From Methylobacterium sp. J-088 (GTDB lineage: Bacteria > Pseudomonadota > Alphaproteobacteria > Rhizobiales > Beijerinckiaceae), in the NCBI RefSeq assembly GCF_022829295.1, contig NZ_JAKSYH010000200.1:1-64000 (forward strand): DNA of 64,000 bases, written 5' to 3'. The position numbers were made by a program, and so were the translations under genes. Positions within the stretch are counted from its first letter, which is position 1, and the number at the start of each line of letters is the position of its first letter. Shown here one piece after another: positions 1 through 13,793 of the stretch. The notes beneath the pieces were generated by a model. That model saw nothing but the letters and a program-made list of their open reading frames with translations, did no database searches and was not told where the DNA came from.

Positions 1-50
1 AGCGACCCTCTGGGCCAATCGATGCCCAAAACGCCTCCCAGCCTTGTGAG

Positions 51-148
51 TCGTGTACCGTGCGCGTTGCTATCGAGCACGGCTCTAAGTCTTCGTATTG
101 ATGCGCTCTCTTGCGCCGAACCGGTGTCCACTTCGGCGGAGAGCGCTC
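51..148. repeat. 98-bp structured dispersed repeat, copy 1
   Basis: This segment aligns without gaps to 31363-31460. By hand count about 80 of 98 bases match. The right half can fold: GCGCTCTC and CGCCGAA on the left pair with TTCGGCG and GAGAGCGC on the right. It lies downstream of the minus-strand cyclase gene. The core (gccgaaccggt, then tccacttcgg) resembles an intergenic repeat I recall as common in Rhizobiales. Confidence 0.8.
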
Positions 149-230
149 TAGCGCGCTGCGGGGAGGGAGAGGTCGCGTGACGACATCGTCAACGAGACCT
201 GAAAGCCTCCGGTGCAACTGTCCAACCCAC

Positions 231-282
231 ACCCTCGTCCTGAGGAGGTGCGGGTGCAAAGCGGAGGCCTTTCGAAGGCTTC
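231..282. repeat. Probable Rhizobiales-type palindromic repeat
   Basis: The sequence begins accctcgtcctgaggagg and ends cctttcgaaggct. This pattern recalls the widespread intergenic repeats of Bradyrhizobium and Methylobacterium that read ccctc-tcctgagg, then a hairpin, then ctcgaaggat. The assignment rests on memory of that consensus. No second copy was noticed in this window. Confidence 0.5.
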
Positions 283-364
283 GCGATCCCTGCAGCCCTG
301 CTTCGACGCCGGTGCCCAGCACGTCAGGATCAAAGGGTTGGTGGTATCGCCCTGCACAGCGCGC

Positions 365-1624
365 TCAGCTCGGCTTGCGCGGCCGCAGGAACTTCGGTCG
401 GAACACCGCCATCGGCTCCCGGAAACCGTCGAGCACGTGCTCGCCCAGGGGGATCGGATCCCCCCAGAGAAAATCGACGAACGGCTTCGACATCAGCAGC
501 GGCTCGCCCAGGATCCGGTTGAGCTGGGCCAGACGGCTCGCCAGATTCACGTCCCGGCCGATCACCGTGAAGTCGAGACGGGAGCCCGAGCCGACATTGC
601 CGTAGGCGGCCTCGCCGTGGTGGAGCGCGATGCCCGCCGCGACCGGCACCGGGAACTGGTGCAGGGCGTTGGCCTCGTCGAGGGCCGCGAGCGCGTGCTG
701 GGCCGCCGTTAGCGCCCCCTTGGCGGCGCCGCCCAAATCATCACCGGTCTCGCGAAAAATCGCCAGCAGGCCGTCGCCCAGGTACTTCAGCACCTCGCCG
801 CCCTCGCGCTCGATCGGCGGCACGAGGCAGTCGAAGAACACGTTGAGCAGGCCCACCACCTCCTCGGGCGTCATGTCGGCGGAGGTGCGGGTGTAATCGC
901 GCATGTCGGCGAACAGGATCGCCGAGCGGATCCGTGTGACCTGCCCGCGGCGGATGTCGCCCGCCAGGATCGCCCGGTGCGGCTCGTCGCCGACATAGAG
1001 CCGCAGCACGTGATCGAGCTGCTTGTTGAGGACGCGCATTTCCGCCACGGCGGCCAGCGCCGGCATGACGAAGCGCAAGATGGCGATGTCGTCCTCACCA
1101 AAGCCCTCCGGCGCGCGGGTCGCGAAGGTGATGCCGTTCTTGGTGCCGTTGGTGAAGAACAGCGGCGCGACGACATAATGCGTGTAGCCCCCGGCCTTCA
1201 GGTCCGGGATGATCGCGTAGGCGTCGTCCGGAGTCTCGGCGAGGTCGAGGATCAGCCACTCCCCGGTTTCGTGAACCGTGTGGAACGGGCTGTTGAGATA
1301 GGCGTCCGTGGATCGGGCACCGTGCGGAAACAACCGCACGGTGGTGCCGCTGTCCCTGGTCCAGATCCGCCCGACGCCGGCATATTCCGAGTGCAGGGTG
1401 TCGATGGCCGTGGAAGCCCTGTCTACCGGGACGCCGACGGCGATCAGCCGCTCGGCGAGGCCTTCGAGCATCTCCTCGGCCTTTTCCAACCGGGCGCCCT
1501 CGCCCAGCAGCCAGTCGCGGATGCCCACGGAGGGCTGCAACGCGCCGAAGGGCACGTCGTCGGCCTCGGAGCCATCCGCGAAGGCCGTTGGAACTCCGGG
1601 CGTTGGCGGGCGGCGTTCGAGCAT
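365..1624 (-). CDS. Class III adenylate/guanylate cyclase
   Basis: The protein has 419 residues. The C-terminal half (about 225-400) is a class III nucleotidyl cyclase domain: a metal-binding Asp in ILFADMRDYT, substrate-contacting Lys and a second metal Asp in LKYLGDGLLAIF, and the transition-state motif TVIGRDVNLASRL. The N-terminal half (about 30-210) has no membrane segment and looks like a GAF-type sensory region. It probably makes cAMP in the cytoplasm in response to an unknown signal. The cyclase call is firm; the signal and the choice of cAMP over cGMP are inferred. It lies 70 nt downstream of rpoD on the same strand. Confidence 0.88.
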   Translation of the reverse strand: MLERRPPTPGVPTAFADGSEADDVPFGALQPSVGIRDWLLGEGARLEKAEEMLEGLAERLIAVGVPVDRASTAIDTLHSEYAGVGRIWTRDSGTTVRLFPHGARSTDAYLNSPFHTVHETGEWLILDLAETPDDAYAIIPDLKAGGYTHYVVAPLFFTNGTKNGITFATRAPEGFGEDDIAILRFVMPALAAVAEMRVLNKQLDHVLRLYVGDEPHRAILAGDIRRGQVTRIRSAILFADMRDYTRTSADMTPEEVVGLLNVFFDCLVPPIEREGGEVLKYLGDGLLAIFRETGDDLGGAAKGALTAAQHALAALDEANALHQFPVPVAAGIALHHGEAAYGNVGSGSRLDFTVIGRDVNLASRLAQLNRILGEPLLMSKPFVDFLWGDPIPLGEHVLDGFREPMAVFRPKFLRPRKPS

Positions 1625-1694
1625 GGCGCCAGTGTCATGCCGCGCGGCGGCGCGGTTGAAGTGCAGGCGCCGCGGACCGTGCCGCGGCGGGGGC

Positions 1695-3683
<1,989 letters not shown>

Positions 3684-3810
3684 GATCAGCCTATTGTTTC
3701 GTGGGCGGAGCGCTGCGGAGGCCCTTGAGAGGCCGGTCCACGCCAGCGACGCCGCGGTACGGGATCGGCGCCGGATTGCTCCGTCGCCTTGAGTCGTCGG
3801 TATCCGTATG

Positions 3811-3825
3811 CAAGCCTGAGGCTTG
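3811..3825. promoter_or_regulatory. 15-bp palindrome between dnaG and rpoD
   Basis: The perfect dyad CAAGCCT-g-AGGCTTG lies about 130 bp upstream of the rpoD start and 70 bp beyond the dnaG stop. It could be an operator for rpoD or part of a dnaG transcript end. It has no T-run, so a classical terminator is not supported. Confidence 0.35.
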
Positions 3826-3893
3826 ACCGATTGTTAACTATGACGGGCTGCCCCCTGTCGCTACCGCCAGCCCATACCGCCATGACACGGCCG

Positions 3894-5783
3894 TCAGGCA
3901 GCCGTCGAGTCGCTCGACTCCGGCTTGTCGGCCTCAGCCTCGGCAGCGATGACGGTCTCCAGCCTCGCCTTCACCTCGCAGAGCCATGCCCATCCGGCAT
4001 CGGTCGGATCGTTCTCAAACGCCTGCCGTGCTTCGCGAAGTTCGCTATGTAGCGCTCCTGCCTGCCGGTGCAAGATCATCGCCTGTCGGAGCGCGTCTGC
4101 GCGGTGCGCCGGATCGGCATGGGGCGCAAGGGTCAAGCGGTCTCGCGAGCGTCCCAGCGTCAGAATCCGCTCGGAGGCCGCCGTAAGTCCGGCGCGACTG
4201 ATGCGATTTTGCAACATTGCGGGATCCGTGTGCGGATCTTCGGCTGCGCTGGCAAGGAGCACCGACAGGAGCGCCCGCGCGTCCGGATCCTCGAAATCCA
4301 GTTCGGCGATCTCTTCGGCGAACTCACCGAGCATCTCGGGATGCGCCAGCAGCGTTCCGACGATCACCGCCTCGCGGACCGGCGCCGCACCGATGAAGCC
4401 CGCCGAGGCCGTCATGGATGCGCTCGGGCTGCCGGTGATCCGTGGCGAGACCGTCTCGCCGGGGCGGACGAAGCGGGTTCGCCCGCGGGGCGCCGGTCCC
4501 GAGGCCCGAGCGCTGCGCGGAGACAGAGAGCGGAGCCGTTCCTCGATATCGTCGCGATAGTAGCGCCGCACGGTCTCGTCGCGGATCGTCGCGACGGTCG
4601 TGCGCAGGGTCTGGGTCAGGCCGGCACGCCGCTCCGGGGTGTCGATCGGACCGGCCTCGACCGCGCGACGCCAGAGAAGTTCGGAGAGTGGCAGCGCCGC
4701 GTTCAGCACCTGATCGATCGCGCCCGCTCCGCCCGAGCGCAGCAGATCGTCGGGATCCTGACCGCCGGGGAGCAACGCAATCCGCAGCGAGCGGCCCGGT
4801 TCGAGAAGCGGCAGCGCGATGTCGAGCGCGCGGAAGGCGGCCCGCTGGCCGGCCTTGTCGCCGTCGAAGCACAGGATCGGCTCGTCGGCGTGGCGCCAGA
4901 GAAGGCCGAGCTGCTCCTCGGTCAGCGCCGTGCCGAGCGGCGCCACCGTCTCGGGATGGCCGGCCGACGTCATGGCGATGACGTCGACATAGCCCTCGAC
5001 CGCGATGATCGAGCCGCGATCATGCGCGGCCTTGCGGGCGCCGTGCAGGTTGTAGAGCGTCCGGCCCTTGTGGAAGAGCGGTGTTTCGGGGGAGTTCAAG
5101 TACTTGGCGCGCACCTCCTTGGAGAGCGCCCGCCCGCCGAAGGCCACGACCCGACCGCGCGTGTCGGTGATCGGGAACATCACCCGGTCGCGAAAATAAT
5201 CGTACGGGACCGACACGCCCTCCCCGGTCGCCAGAAGGCCCATCTCGAGCATCAGATCCTTCTCGACCCCCTGCCCGGCGAGATGATCGCGCAGGGCGTA
5301 ACGGTCGTTCGGCGCATAGCCGAGCCGGAACTTCTGCTGAGTCTCGCGGCCGAGGGCCCGGCGTTCGAGGTAGGCGCGGGCCTCGCTGCCCTGCCCGGAT
5401 TGAAGCCGGTCCTCGAACCAGCGGGCAGCCATCTCCATCACCTCGATGGCGCCGGCCCGCTTCTGCTCGCTGGCCCGGTTGTCCTCAGTGGGCGCAGGCA
5501 GGCTGACGCCCGCCTCTCCGGCCAGCCGCTCGACCGCCTCGGGGAAGCTGAGACCCTCCGTCTCCATCAGGAAGGTGAAGATGTCGCCGTGCTTGGACGA
5601 GGAGAAGCAATGGTAGAACTGCTTCTGGTCGTTCACGTAGAAGGACGGGGTCTTCTCGGCGTTGAACGGCGACAGGCCGCGCCATTCCCGGCCGGCCTTC
5701 TTGAGCTGCACCCGCCGCCCGACCACGGCGGAGGCCGGCAGCCGGGCACGGATTTCTTCCAGAATGTGGGGCGGATAGCGCAC
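3894..5783 (-). CDS. dnaG: DNA primase DnaG with degenerate zinc finger
   Basis: This is the replicative primase of 629 residues, which makes RNA primers at the fork with DnaB. The TOPRIM catalytic core is intact (IIAVEGYVDVIAM, then CFDGDKAGQRAA). The N-terminal CHC2 zinc-binding region is unusual. Where E. coli has C40, H43, C61 and C64, this protein has S38, N41, C59 and S62, so only one ligand remains, while the surrounding EKTPSFYV and FYHCF framework is well kept. I recall similar changes in other Rhizobiales primases, which would make it a lineage feature and not damage. The C-terminal part (about 440-629) is the helicase-binding domain. Confidence 0.96.
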   Translation of the reverse strand: MRYPPHILEEIRARLPASAVVGRRVQLKKAGREWRGLSPFNAEKTPSFYVNDQKQFYHCFSSSKHGDIFTFLMETEGLSFPEAVERLAGEAGVSLPAPTEDNRASEQKRAGAIEVMEMAARWFEDRLQSGQGSEARAYLERRALGRETQQKFRLGYAPNDRYALRDHLAGQGVEKDLMLEMGLLATGEGVSVPYDYFRDRVMFPITDTRGRVVAFGGRALSKEVRAKYLNSPETPLFHKGRTLYNLHGARKAAHDRGSIIAVEGYVDVIAMTSAGHPETVAPLGTALTEEQLGLLWRHADEPILCFDGDKAGQRAAFRALDIALPLLEPGRSLRIALLPGGQDPDDLLRSGGAGAIDQVLNAALPLSELLWRRAVEAGPIDTPERRAGLTQTLRTTVATIRDETVRRYYRDDIEERLRSLSPRSARASGPAPRGRTRFVRPGETVSPRITGSPSASMTASAGFIGAAPVREAVIVGTLLAHPEMLGEFAEEIAELDFEDPDARALLSVLLASAAEDPHTDPAMLQNRISRAGLTAASERILTLGRSRDRLTLAPHADPAHRADALRQAMILHRQAGALHSELREARQAFENDPTDAGWAWLCEVKARLETVIAAEAEADKPESSDSTAA

Positions 5784-5952
5784 GGGGCCTGGGATGGTTT
5801 GCGGGGCCGCCGATCATAGCGTGCCGGACGTGCCGGAGTCTCAACGCCGCCGTCGTGAAAAGGCATCGCCGGGGGATTGCGTGGAGAACTGCGCGTACCG
5901 GTCTCCGCTAGGCGATGGCAACCCAGGGCCGGCGCTCCGGCAGGCCTGCCGG

Positions 5953-5962
5953 TGTATATACA
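5953..5962. promoter_or_regulatory. TGTATATACA palindrome, candidate BrnTA operator
   Basis: A perfect 10-bp dyad lies 36 bp before the brnT start, followed by a partial repeat catctgtatc. BrnA-type antitoxins are known to repress their own promoter through short palindromes near the toxin start, and the position here fits. Binding is inferred. Confidence 0.45.
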
Positions 5963-5997
5963 TCTGTATCGACGTTGATTCGACTTTGGGCTAGGAT

Positions 5998-6276
5998 ATG
6001 CCATGGGACGGGTTCGCCTGGGACGAGAGCAAGCGAGCCACCAATCTCGAGAAGCACGGTATCGATTTCCGCGACGCGATCGGCATCTTCGATGGGCCGC
6101 ACCTGACAAGCAAGACGATCCGGAACGATGAGGTTCGGATGGTCAGCCTCGGTCGGATCGCCGAAAGCGTCATCGCCGTCGTCTGGACCGACCGGGCGGG
6201 TGTCGTGCGGATCATCTCCGCGAGAGCAGCGAGGCGAAATGAGAGACAGATCTTCGCGGCGCGCTTCGGTGCTTGA
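5998..6276 (+). CDS. brnT: BrnT-family ribonuclease toxin
   Basis: This small protein of 92 residues has the BrnT pattern: FAWDESKRATNLEKHGIDF near the N terminus, then a beta-rich body and a final RIISARAARRNERQIF segment with the conserved Arg and Glu. BrnT toxins are RelE-fold ribonucleases that slow translation until bound by BrnA. The downstream antitoxin overlaps it by 38 nt in another frame. The pair sits alone between dnaG and a yqeY-like gene, as expected for a mobile toxin-antitoxin module. Confidence 0.88.
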   Translation: MPWDGFAWDESKRATNLEKHGIDFRDAIGIFDGPHLTSKTIRNDEVRMVSLGRIAESVIAVVWTDRAGVVRIISARAARRNERQIFAARFGA

Positions 6277-6547
6277 GCGCCAGCCCGGTGTGACCGATCT
6301 GGCGCGTATCTCCGCGCTGAGCGACGCCGAGATCGCGGCGGCGGTCGCAGACGATCCGGATGCCGCGCCGCTCGATATCGATTGGGCGCGCGCCGAGGTG
6401 GTGGTCCCGGCGCGCAAGGTCGCCGTCTCCATTCGGCTGGACGCCGACATCCTCGACTATTTCAGGGATGGCGGCGGTGGCTATCAGAGCCGGATCAATG
6501 CGGTGCTGCGGAGCTATGTCAGGGCCTGCACCGCCGGAGAGACTTGA
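6239..6547 (+). CDS. brnA: BrnA-family antitoxin
   Basis: The protein of 102 residues ends in a ribbon-helix-helix region (VAVSIRLDADILDYFRDGGGGYQSRINAVLRSYV), the DNA-binding part of BrnA antitoxins. I chose the ATG at 6239 because a purine-rich GCGAGG precedes it and because the longer in-frame start at 6128 would only read the brnT body in another frame. It should neutralise BrnT and, with it, repress the shared promoter. Confidence 0.85.
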   Translation: MRDRSSRRASVLERQPGVTDLARISALSDAEIAAAVADDPDAAPLDIDWARAEVVVPARKVAVSIRLDADILDYFRDGGGGYQSRINAVLRSYVRACTAGET

Positions 6548-6553
6548 GCGCCG

Positions 6554-7015
6554 TCACCCCTTCGCGGCGAGGGCCGCCTTCACCAGCCCGCTCGCCTTGC
6601 CGAAATCCATCCGGCCGGCATAGGCGCCCTTCAGGGCGGCGATCACCTTGCCCATATCCTTCGGCCCGGCGGCGCCGGTCTCGGCGATTGCGGCCTCGAT
6701 CGCCGCCGTCGTCTCGGCCTCGTCCATTTGCTTCGGCAGGAAGCTCTCGATGACCGCGATCTCGCCGCGTTCGTTGGCGGCGAGTTCCGGCCGGCCGTTC
6801 TGCTCGAAGACCTCGGCCGATTCGGTGCGCTGCTTGATCATTTTCTGAAGCAGCGACAGGATCTCGTCGTCGGAGATCGGATCCTTGCCGTTGCCGCGAG
6901 CCTCGATGTCCCGGTCCTTCAGGGCCGCCTGTATCATCCGGACGGTCGCCAGCCGCTCCTTGTCGCCGGCCTTCATGGCCTCCTTCATTTCGGTGGTGAA
7001 GCGGGCGCGCAACAT
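6554..7015 (-). CDS. GatB/YqeY domain protein
   Basis: This 153-residue protein matches the YqeY family: an N-terminal helical region with MKAGDKERLATVRMIQAALK and a C-terminal block with the pattern DMGKVIAALKGAYAGRMD. YqeY resembles the tail of the GatB amidotransferase subunit that touches tRNA; its own role is not settled. I start at 7015 (MLRARF) because the 49 residues before it in the longer frame look non-coding. It is transcribed away from carA, sharing a 212-bp intergenic region. Confidence 0.9.
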   Translation of the reverse strand: MLRARFTTEMKEAMKAGDKERLATVRMIQAALKDRDIEARGNGKDPISDDEILSLLQKMIKQRTESAEVFEQNGRPELAANERGEIAVIESFLPKQMDEAETTAAIEAAIAETGAAGPKDMGKVIAALKGAYAGRMDFGKASGLVKAALAAKG

Positions 7016-7227
7016 TCGGGTAAACCTTCCAACGGTCGAAACGGCGGGCTGGCCTGCGATTTGCGGATCTGCCCCGTGATAAGCAGACGTTGAGACCTTC
7101 GGGGCGCGGAGCCACATTGACCTCATCGCGGGCCGCTCGCTAAGAGCGCCGCACACGATCATGCCGCAAGCCGAGAGCGCCGCAACCCGGCGCTCGCCTT
7201 CGGCCGGACATAAGCGAGACTCACCCC

Positions 7228-8454
7228 ATGCTGCAAGACGCCGCCGCGCACGCCCCAGACGCCACGGCGCCCGAGCCCTGGGCCGAGCCGGTGGCCACGG
7301 CGCTGCTGGTCCTGGCAGACGGGACCATCCTCGAGGGCTTCGGCATCGGGCAGACCGGTATGGCCGACGGCGAGGTCTGCTTCAACACGGCGATGACCGG
7401 CTATCAGGAGATCCTGACCGACCCGTCCTATGCCGGGCAGATCGTCACCTTCACCTTCCCGCATATCGGCAATGTCGGCACCAACGACGAGGATTTGGAG
7501 AGCCTGGATGCGGCCCCGGCCTCCGGCGTGCGCGGCACGGTGATCGCCTCGGCGGTGACGAAGCCGTCGAGCTGGCGCTCTTCTTCGCACCTGGACGGCT
7601 GGCTCAAGGCCCGCGGCATCGTGGGTATCACCGGCGTCGACACCCGGGCGCTCACCGCCCGGATCCGCGACCAGGGCATGCCGAACGCCGTGATCGCCAA
7701 CGACCCGGAGGGCCGGTTCGACCGGGAGGCCCTGAAGGCCCGGGCCGCCGCGCTCGCGCCGATGGAAGGGCTCGACCTCGTGCCGCCGGTGACGAGCCGG
7801 GCGCCGTCCGAGTGGTCCGAGACCGTCTGGGCGCTCGGCAACGGCTACGGCAAGCGCGTCGCCGGCGAAGGCCTGAAGGTCGTGGCGATCGATTACGGTG
7901 TGAAGCGCAACATCCTGCGGTTGCTGGCCCAGGCGGGCTGCGACGTCACCGTGGTGCCGGCCACCACCCCGGCGGACGAGATCCTGGCGATGAAGCCGGA
8001 TGGCGTGTTCCTGTCGAACGGACCCGGTGACCCCGCGGCGACCGGCGCCTACGCGGTTCCGGTGATCCGCAAGCTGCTCGACGAGAAGGTGCCGACCTTC
8101 GGCATATGCCTCGGCCATCAGCTGATGGGCCTCGCCCTCGGCGGCCGGACCGTGAAGATGGGCCAGGGCCATCACGGCGCGAACCATCCGGTGAAGGACA
8201 AGACCACCGGCAAGGTCGAGATCGTCTCGATGAATCACGGCTTCGCGGTGGATCCGACGAGCCTGCCGCAGACCGCGGTGGAGACCCACGTCTCGCTGTT
8301 CGACGGTTCGAATTGCGGCCTGACGCTCACCGACCGTCCGGCCTTCTCGGTCCAGCACCACCCGGAGGCCTCGCCCGGCCCGCGCGACAGCCACTACCTG
8401 TTCGAGCGATTCGTGACGCTGATGCGCTCGGGCGAGCCAGAGGCAAAGGTCTGA
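7228..8454 (+). CDS. carA: Carbamoyl-phosphate synthase small subunit
   Basis: This is the glutamine amidotransferase subunit (408 residues), which releases ammonia from glutamine and passes it to CarB to make carbamoyl phosphate for arginine and pyrimidines. The catalytic Cys is about residue 294 in FGICLGHQL, and the His and Glu partners are in SVQHHPEASPGP. The N-terminal domain has the family pattern CFNTAMTGYQEILTDPSY. carB lies 1.3 kb downstream on the same strand, separated by a membrane protein and a divergent cupredoxin gene, so the two are probably not in one operon. Confidence 0.97.
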   Translation: MLQDAAAHAPDATAPEPWAEPVATALLVLADGTILEGFGIGQTGMADGEVCFNTAMTGYQEILTDPSYAGQIVTFTFPHIGNVGTNDEDLESLDAAPASGVRGTVIASAVTKPSSWRSSSHLDGWLKARGIVGITGVDTRALTARIRDQGMPNAVIANDPEGRFDREALKARAAALAPMEGLDLVPPVTSRAPSEWSETVWALGNGYGKRVAGEGLKVVAIDYGVKRNILRLLAQAGCDVTVVPATTPADEILAMKPDGVFLSNGPGDPAATGAYAVPVIRKLLDEKVPTFGICLGHQLMGLALGGRTVKMGQGHHGANHPVKDKTTGKVEIVSMNHGFAVDPTSLPQTAVETHVSLFDGSNCGLTLTDRPAFSVQHHPEASPGPRDSHYLFERFVTLMRSGEPEAKV

Positions 8455-8598
8455 TCGGCAGCCCGGCGGTATCCCATTCGGGCCCCGCCGGGGCCATAAA
8501 ATCCGCCGAATTGACCGGCTTTAAGACGACCCATGACGGCCCTCGAACGGCGGCGCATCCGCGCCGACCGGCAGCGGCCCGTCAGAGGGGAATGCCGG

Positions 8599-8976
8599 AT
8601 GACCATCGACGAGGCGCGCGACGATTTCACCCGCCTGCACCGCACCTTCACGTTGCATCTCGGCGTCGCCGTGGGCCTGTCCTGGCTGACTGCCCTCACC
8701 GCTGCCTTCTACGCCCCGTGGGTGCGCAACATCCGCGCGCTGATCGATCCGAACGGCGGCCTCGACCGCGTCGAGAGCACGATGTCGTACCTCTTTGTCC
8801 TGCCGGCCGTCCTCGCCCTGGCCTGGGTGTCGCTCTTTTTCGGCCGCGCGGCCCTCCGCCGTGCGCAGACGCTCTCCAACGTCGCCGTCGAGTTCGCGGC
8901 CGCCGCGTTAGTGGCCTTCGGGGTGTTCTACCTCTCGATCGACCGGGCCGTGGCCGCCCTCTACGCCGGCTTCTGA
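8599..8976 (+). CDS. Hypothetical small membrane protein
   Basis: The protein has 125 residues and I do not recognise the family. It has three likely membrane segments (about residues 22-40, 65-82 and 97-115) and a charged N terminus. I chose the ATG at 8599 because AGAGGGG lies just upstream; an in-frame ATG at 8533 would add 22 arginine-rich residues. It is 145 nt after carA on the same strand and may be co-transcribed with it. Confidence 0.65.
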   Translation: MTIDEARDDFTRLHRTFTLHLGVAVGLSWLTALTAAFYAPWVRNIRALIDPNGGLDRVESTMSYLFVLPAVLALAWVSLFFGRAALRRAQTLSNVAVEFAAAALVAFGVFYLSIDRAVAALYAGF

Positions 8977-9006
8977 GACAGGGCGGCATCTGCCGCTCCG
9001 AACGGG

Positions 9007-9441
9007 TTACTGCACCTTCTCGAACAGCGGCCCGAACCGTTTGGCGGCGAGCTTGCCGTGCGGGACCGCCTTGGCGGCCTCCAGGTTCTGCGGCTTGTCG
9101 CCGATCTGGAACAGGCCGACCATGCCCATGATGTCGTGCGGCGCGCATTTGAAGCCGTACAGGCCGGGCTGGTCGAAGGTCACGGCCTCCTCCTTCCCCA
9201 CCACGGTTTTGAAGCCCGGCACACCCTCGGGGGCCATGCCCTTGATGCGTTCGGCGTTGTAGCCCTTGTCGGCTGCCACGAAGCGAATTGTGTCGCCGGG
9301 CTGAATCTTCACGTCAGCGGGATCGAAGACCATCATCCCGCTTGGGCCGCTGTTCGAGGTCTTCGCGACGGTCTCCGCGGCGCCCGCTCCCAAGATCGAG
9401 CTGATCAGCACGGCCACGGCTCCCATGGATGCCCTGATCAT
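9007..9441 (-). CDS. Pseudoazurin-like cupredoxin lacking one Cu ligand
   Basis: This 144-residue exported protein has a signal peptide ending near AGAAE (about residue 23). The body matches pseudoazurin: VFDPADVKIQPGDTIRFV, then ADKGYNAERIKGM, then the copper loop C99-APH102-DIMGM107. Pseudoazurins are periplasmic type 1 copper proteins that carry electrons to nitrite reductase or other oxidoreductases. The first ligand, His in the usual DKGHN motif, is Tyr61 here (codon at 9259-9261), so the site has only Cys, His and Met. The start at 9441 gives a normal signal peptide; the upstream extension does not. Confidence 0.82.
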   Translation of the reverse strand: MIRASMGAVAVLISSILGAGAAETVAKTSNSGPSGMMVFDPADVKIQPGDTIRFVAADKGYNAERIKGMAPEGVPGFKTVVGKEEAVTFDQPGLYGFKCAPHDIMGMVGLFQIGDKPQNLEAAKAVPHGKLAAKRFGPLFEKVQ

Positions 9442-9748
9442 TGTCAGTCTCGAATTGTTATGCTGTCGATCGACGGAAATGACGATCGTTGATGCCTTAC
9501 GGACCGCATCCAGGGTCTGCAAGCAATTGCGTCATCCGCCGACAAAGTTGGAAATCTTCAAAAACAACTCGCCTGCGGCAGCCTGATGCGTCGTGTGTGC
9601 ACGTGGCGCGCGAATCCGACCCGGCCTTCCAAAGCGTGGACACCCCGTGTTAACGCGGGGCTCAACGACATTCCCGCCACGTGCGTCCGGGAGCAGGGCT
9701 GATGTCAGCCTTGCCCGATCGGGCGCGCTTGGCCTGAGAAGGCCCCTG
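9442..9748. other. Divergent intergenic region before carB
   Basis: About 307 bp separate the cupredoxin start (minus) from the carB start (plus). No gene is visible. A short hairpin CCCCG-tgttaacg-CGGGG lies at 9643-9660, about 90 bp before carB, with GTTAAC in its loop. Promoters for both genes must lie here, but I could not assign -35 and -10 boxes with confidence. Confidence 0.4.
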
Positions 9749-13222
<3,474 letters not shown>

Positions 13223-13306
13223 GCCTCAGGGTTCCGCCGACTTAATCTCGTGGCCCGGAGGGAGTGCTACACTCTCGGCCGGGCCTCTTCATTGTGGCGC
13301 GAGATG

Positions 13307-13789
13307 ATGGCGATAGATAAAGTTCCGATCACGGTGGGCGGGCTTGCAGCCCTCGAAGAGGAGCTGAAGCACCGTCAGCAGGTGGAGCGCCAGCGCATCA
13401 TCCAGGCGATCGCGGAAGCGCGCGCCCTAGGCGATCTGTCGGAGAACGCAGAATACCATGCCGCCAAGGAGGCGCAGTCCCACAACGAGGGCCGCGTCAT
13501 GGAACTGGAGAGCATGATCGCGCGCGCCGAGGTGATCGACGTCTCGAAGCTCTCGGGCGATAAGATCAAGTTCGGCGCCACCGTGAAACTCGTCGACGAG
13601 GACACGGAGGAGGAGAAGACCTACCAGATCGTGGGCGAGCCGGAGGCCGACGTGCGTTCTGGCCGAGTCTCGATCACCTCGCCGATCGCCCGCGCGCTGA
13701 TCGGCAAGGGGGTGGGCGACACCGTTGAGGTGACCACGCCCGGCGGCGGCAAGTCCTACGAGGTCGTTGCCGTCCGGTTCGGCGGCTGA
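13307..13789 (+). CDS. greA: Transcription elongation factor GreA
   Basis: This 160-residue factor rescues backtracked RNA polymerase by stimulating transcript cleavage. The N-terminal coiled coil carries the tip acidic residues in [18 protein letters not shown], and the C-terminal domain has [10 protein letters not shown] and the terminal PGGGKSYEV strand. Two ATG codons are adjacent (13304 and 13307); either is possible. The next gene begins only 4 nt after the stop, so the two are probably co-transcribed. Confidence 0.97.
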   Translation: MAIDKVPITVGGLAALEEELKHRQQVERQRIIQAIAEARALGDLSENAEYHAAKEAQSHNEGRVMELESMIARAEVIDVSKLSGDKIKFGATVKLVDEDTEEEKTYQIVGEPEADVRSGRVSITSPIARALIGKGVGDTVEVTTPGGGKSYEVVAVRFGG

Positions 13790-13793
13790 GCGC

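Larger units (their letters stand above)
1..364. other. Non-coding stretch with two dispersed repeats
   Basis: I see no convincing gene before the cyclase stop codon. The stretch holds a structured repeat at 51-148 and a second palindromic repeat at 231-282, listed separately. The open frames here have no recognisable protein pattern and run through these repeats. Confidence 0.6.

Noticed and set aside
3894-5783. DnaG as a pseudogene because of missing zinc ligands
   Set aside because: The frame is intact, the catalytic core is complete, and the changes look orderly and lineage-like.
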